A DNA stretch of 64,000 bases from Bugulina stolonifera (Eukaryota; Bryozoa; Gymnolaemata; Cheilostomatida; Bugulidae), in NCBI GenBank assembly GCA_935421135.1, contig OW285195.1, positions 15,204,158 through 15,268,157 on the forward strand. Reading direction: 5' to 3'. Shown here in pieces: positions 61,701 through 64,000 of this stretch. Both the position numbers and the translations under genes were made by a program. The notes under the pieces were generated by a model. It worked only from the letters and a program-made list of their open reading frames with translations, did not search any database and was not told the DNA's origin. Numbering within the stretch: position 1 is the first letter of the stretch; each line of letters opens with the position of its first letter.

Positions 61701-64000
61701 GACCTTCTCTGCTTCATCGACAGTAACCTGAATTGACAGAGGAAAATTGCAATATAAAACTCTTTATTCAAAATCTACTTCTCTTTTAAGTTATAACTAT
61801 TTACTTTTATGTATTATAGTCTGTCTTCTCTTATCCAGTGATGTCAGAAGACAGCAAAGCTGATGATAATGCTGAAAAGAGGGCTACACCACAAAGGCTA
61901 TACGTATCAGTGCAAGTTGTGGTTAGTATATTGTTCCTCAGCCCTATTTAAAAATAAGTTTGCTTCCACCAGATAAGAAAGCAATGATCTAAAAACTTCT
62001 GCACTTTTTTCTAGTTCAGGTGGGGTAGGTGCCAAAATTGCCAGGTAGCACTGGAGCACTATAAGCTTGGATGCTCTTCCTAGCGCTACCAATGGTTGTT
62101 ACCGGGATTGAACCTGGGACTCCCACATGGAGATTCTGAGCTTTAACCACTAGGCCATGACTGCTCCCTTACCATCATTCTCTACCCCTATTTGAAGCTG
62201 TGATTAGCTAGTATAAGACTTTTTACCAATATTTGAGAATAATTCCTAAATAACAATATGCCTGGAATTAATTTACAGCTGTATGCCTCCGACCACTACT
62301 ATTGCTGTATTTCAGGTTAATAGCTAGTATATATTAGCCATGTGATTGGTTTATTTTGAATAGGTCGACTATTCGCTCTACAAGAAACTGGGAAGCAGTG
62401 AGAGTAAAGTCATCAGATATATTAAGATATTCTACAATGCTGTCAATGAGATCTACAGCAGCATTTCCTATCCCTCCGTATCTGTCAGTATCCATGGAAT
62501 CACCATATGCAAGGTTAGTTAGTAAAGCACTAGAACTGGGGAAGCCATGTTTAAATAAAAGGATGCTCATTCGTAATAGCTTTGTCTTCGGTAAATATTG
62601 CTGAGGAGGTTATAGTACATTATAATACAAGCTTATTGGACCTTCAACTTTTCAGCTTTCTGGCAAACTGACATTTTTTTATTATGCAAGTCAGTTTTAC
62701 TGCAAAAAGTCCACAATTATTAATTCAAAATAAGGATATGGGTCATGTAAGCTGCCTGTTTGCAACAAGTTAAATTATCAGCAGACGTCTATTGGTACCT
62801 CGTAACTCTACTTATCGATAGTCACAGAACTGAAGATATTGTTTGTTATTACAACCAGTACGCCTCAGCCTGTAGTATGGTAGAGAATAACAGACTTGGA
62901 ACGGATGGATTAAATGCTAAGACAGCTTTGACTGACATCTCTAAATACGCTTACGAGAAGAGATCTACTATTGGAGAGAACTACGGCCTCATGATGGTGA
63001 TGACAGAGTATGTTCATTTTATTTAATCATTATTACTCAGATGCTTGAAGAAAAATACAATAATAAATAGAACAGTAATACAATATAACATAGGCTACTA
63101 TAACATTATAATAAGTATGATAACATAGAACATAATTAATTATATTTGCACGGTATTATTGAACTCTACCTTAGCAGAATCAAAGTTACGAATTAATTGT
63201 TGGCACCATGTTTCTTATAATTACTTGACCTTCGTTTAACCTCTAGTTCTTCTCGCATAGCTACTCAAGTTATATTTACATGTACATGTATATACAACAG
63301 TCACATACTGTAAGATAATATTTCTAGGTCTATCATCATAGTGATGTAGTCTCTATATGAATTTTTTCTTCAATATGTACGTTACGCTGTCCGCAGGTAC
63401 GATCTGCTTATTTGACCCCACTCTTGTATAACTAAAGATTTCTATTATTGACTCAACTCGGTGCTAAATCTACTATTCTCTGTTTAACAGTTACGATCTG
63501 TGCAGCCCAGAGTCTGGAACCTGCCGCAGAAGTAAGTATTGTACCTACAACTCATTGGCTCTGTATTCTCAGCAGCAACAAACATAACTTATGTGAGACA
63601 TTTTGAATTACTATGATTTTCAATAAATCATCACAATTATATTTGCATATTATAGTAATTTTCATCGCATTATTTAGATTGTTTTCACTTCTGTATAATA
63701 TGTCATTAGATCGACTTTGACCTTGACGTGTATGTTGATGCATATGTTCATATCACCACTAGGACTCAACGCTAAACCGTTATTGGTTAAAATTGGTCTA
63801 AAAGACATTAGATCGATGGCTAGAAGTGAATTAGTTACTTGTTGCGTGTTTAAATGTAGCTATGTGTTCATAAATATTATGAACACATTAGGACTTGATA
63901 ACAATCCAACCAAACCACAAATTATACATTAGCCACGGATCCATTTGTTTGCAGCCACTGCGGGTCTTGCCTATGTTGCCACAGCATGTGGTCCATACAG
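58787..64000 (+). CDS. secreted reprolysin-type (ADAM/ADAMTS-like) metalloprotease, 3' partial
   Basis: Exons: 58787-58840, 59418-59445, 59651-59850, 60611-60694, 61204-61363, 61839-61921, 62364-62517, 62770-63007, 63491-63531, 63955 to the window end. Exon 1 is a signal peptide (MAKALLLAVLVSLSACIQ). The propeptide shows the reprolysin pattern (YKLNAFGQEIDLDLKRTDGL; TGMIGDDLIIEP; VRHVIYKVKK). A basic AEKRATPQR site precedes the catalytic domain (RLYVSVQVVVDYSLYKKLG; RYIKIFYNAVNEIYSSI). The last exon reads TAGLAYVATACGPYR, the stretch just before the zinc-binding HExxH helix, which lies past 64000. The donor of exon 7 is ambiguous (after 62513 or 62517); only the later one fits the frame of exon 8. 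Probably an extracellular or shed protease activated by propeptide removal. Ancillary domains cannot be seen. Confidence 0.82.
60009..60192. mobile_element. near-perfect foldback palindrome in a metalloprotease intron
   Basis: Arms of about 88 bp: TTTTTAGCAAGGAATTATTT ... GGCTTCCACGTGGAAGCC ... AATTCCTTGCTAAAAA. Each arm carries a tRNA-like B box (GGGTTCAAACTCCGG), so it may be a SINE-derived inverted dimer. No coding potential. Confidence 0.9.
62030..62165 (-). mobile_element. tRNA-derived SINE in a metalloprotease intron
   Basis: On the minus strand, GGGAGCAGTCATGGCCTAGT with an A box (TGGCCTAGTGG), then CCAGGTTCAATCCC (B box) and a non-tRNA tail. This head differs from the 39775/55300 family. 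It lies between exons 61839-61921 and 62364-62517. Confidence 0.75.

Noticed and set aside
62090..62165. A functional tRNA gene on the minus strand
   Set aside because: Good A and B boxes but no convincing acceptor stem, with a non-tRNA tail continuing; a SINE fits better.

Overview
The window reads as animal nuclear DNA, not bacterial. It is AT-rich, genes are split by short GT/AG introns, and it holds LTR-element fragments, tRNA-derived SINEs, MITE-like palindromes and minisatellites. The protein families (CARD and caspase, Roc-COR GTPase, PAN/apple, discoidin-like, reprolysin-type metalloprotease) point to a metazoan. The gene style suggests an early-branching marine invertebrate, a sponge being my best guess, but nothing here proves the taxon. 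All exon models below were built by hand from splice sites and reading phase.

1-8.4 kb: a CARD-caspase gene on the plus strand (609-6310, 5' end outside the window) with canonical catalytic motifs. 8.4-22.5 kb: a large minus-strand gene, tail-to-tail with the first. Its 16 phase-compatible exons encode a predicted 1427-residue protein: a short N-terminus, leucine-rich repeats (six of the exons form a ~500-bp tandem array), a Roc GTPase, a COR domain, an acidic linker and a C-terminal caspase domain. A leucine-rich-repeat/ROCO sensor joined to its own caspase is the most striking thing in the window.

23-38 kb: a gene for a trypsin-like serine protease homologue (25297-28845) and a 5'-truncated second copy (30186-32478). 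They sit in a landing zone for solo LTRs of two families, most flanked by 4-bp ATAT-type target duplications, plus an 854-bp DNA transposon and MITEs. Paralogous empty sites confirm several of these insertions.

38.9-57.5 kb: three paralogous secreted-protein genes (minus, minus, plus). Each has a signal peptide, a six-cysteine PAN/apple-like domain, a Thr-rich mucin-like linker and a discoidin (F5/8C)-like domain, with identical intron phases. The second and third lie in a large inverted duplication centred near 51 kb, where a foldback hairpin sits. One arm carries a ~32-copy 28-bp minisatellite that the other arm lacks.

58.8-64 kb: the 5' part of a secreted reprolysin-type (ADAM/ADAMTS-like) metalloprotease. 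The window ends before the zinc-binding motif.

Functionally, the left half concerns regulated cell death or innate sensing, and the right half secreted adhesion and protease proteins. Repeats and transposons have shaped both.
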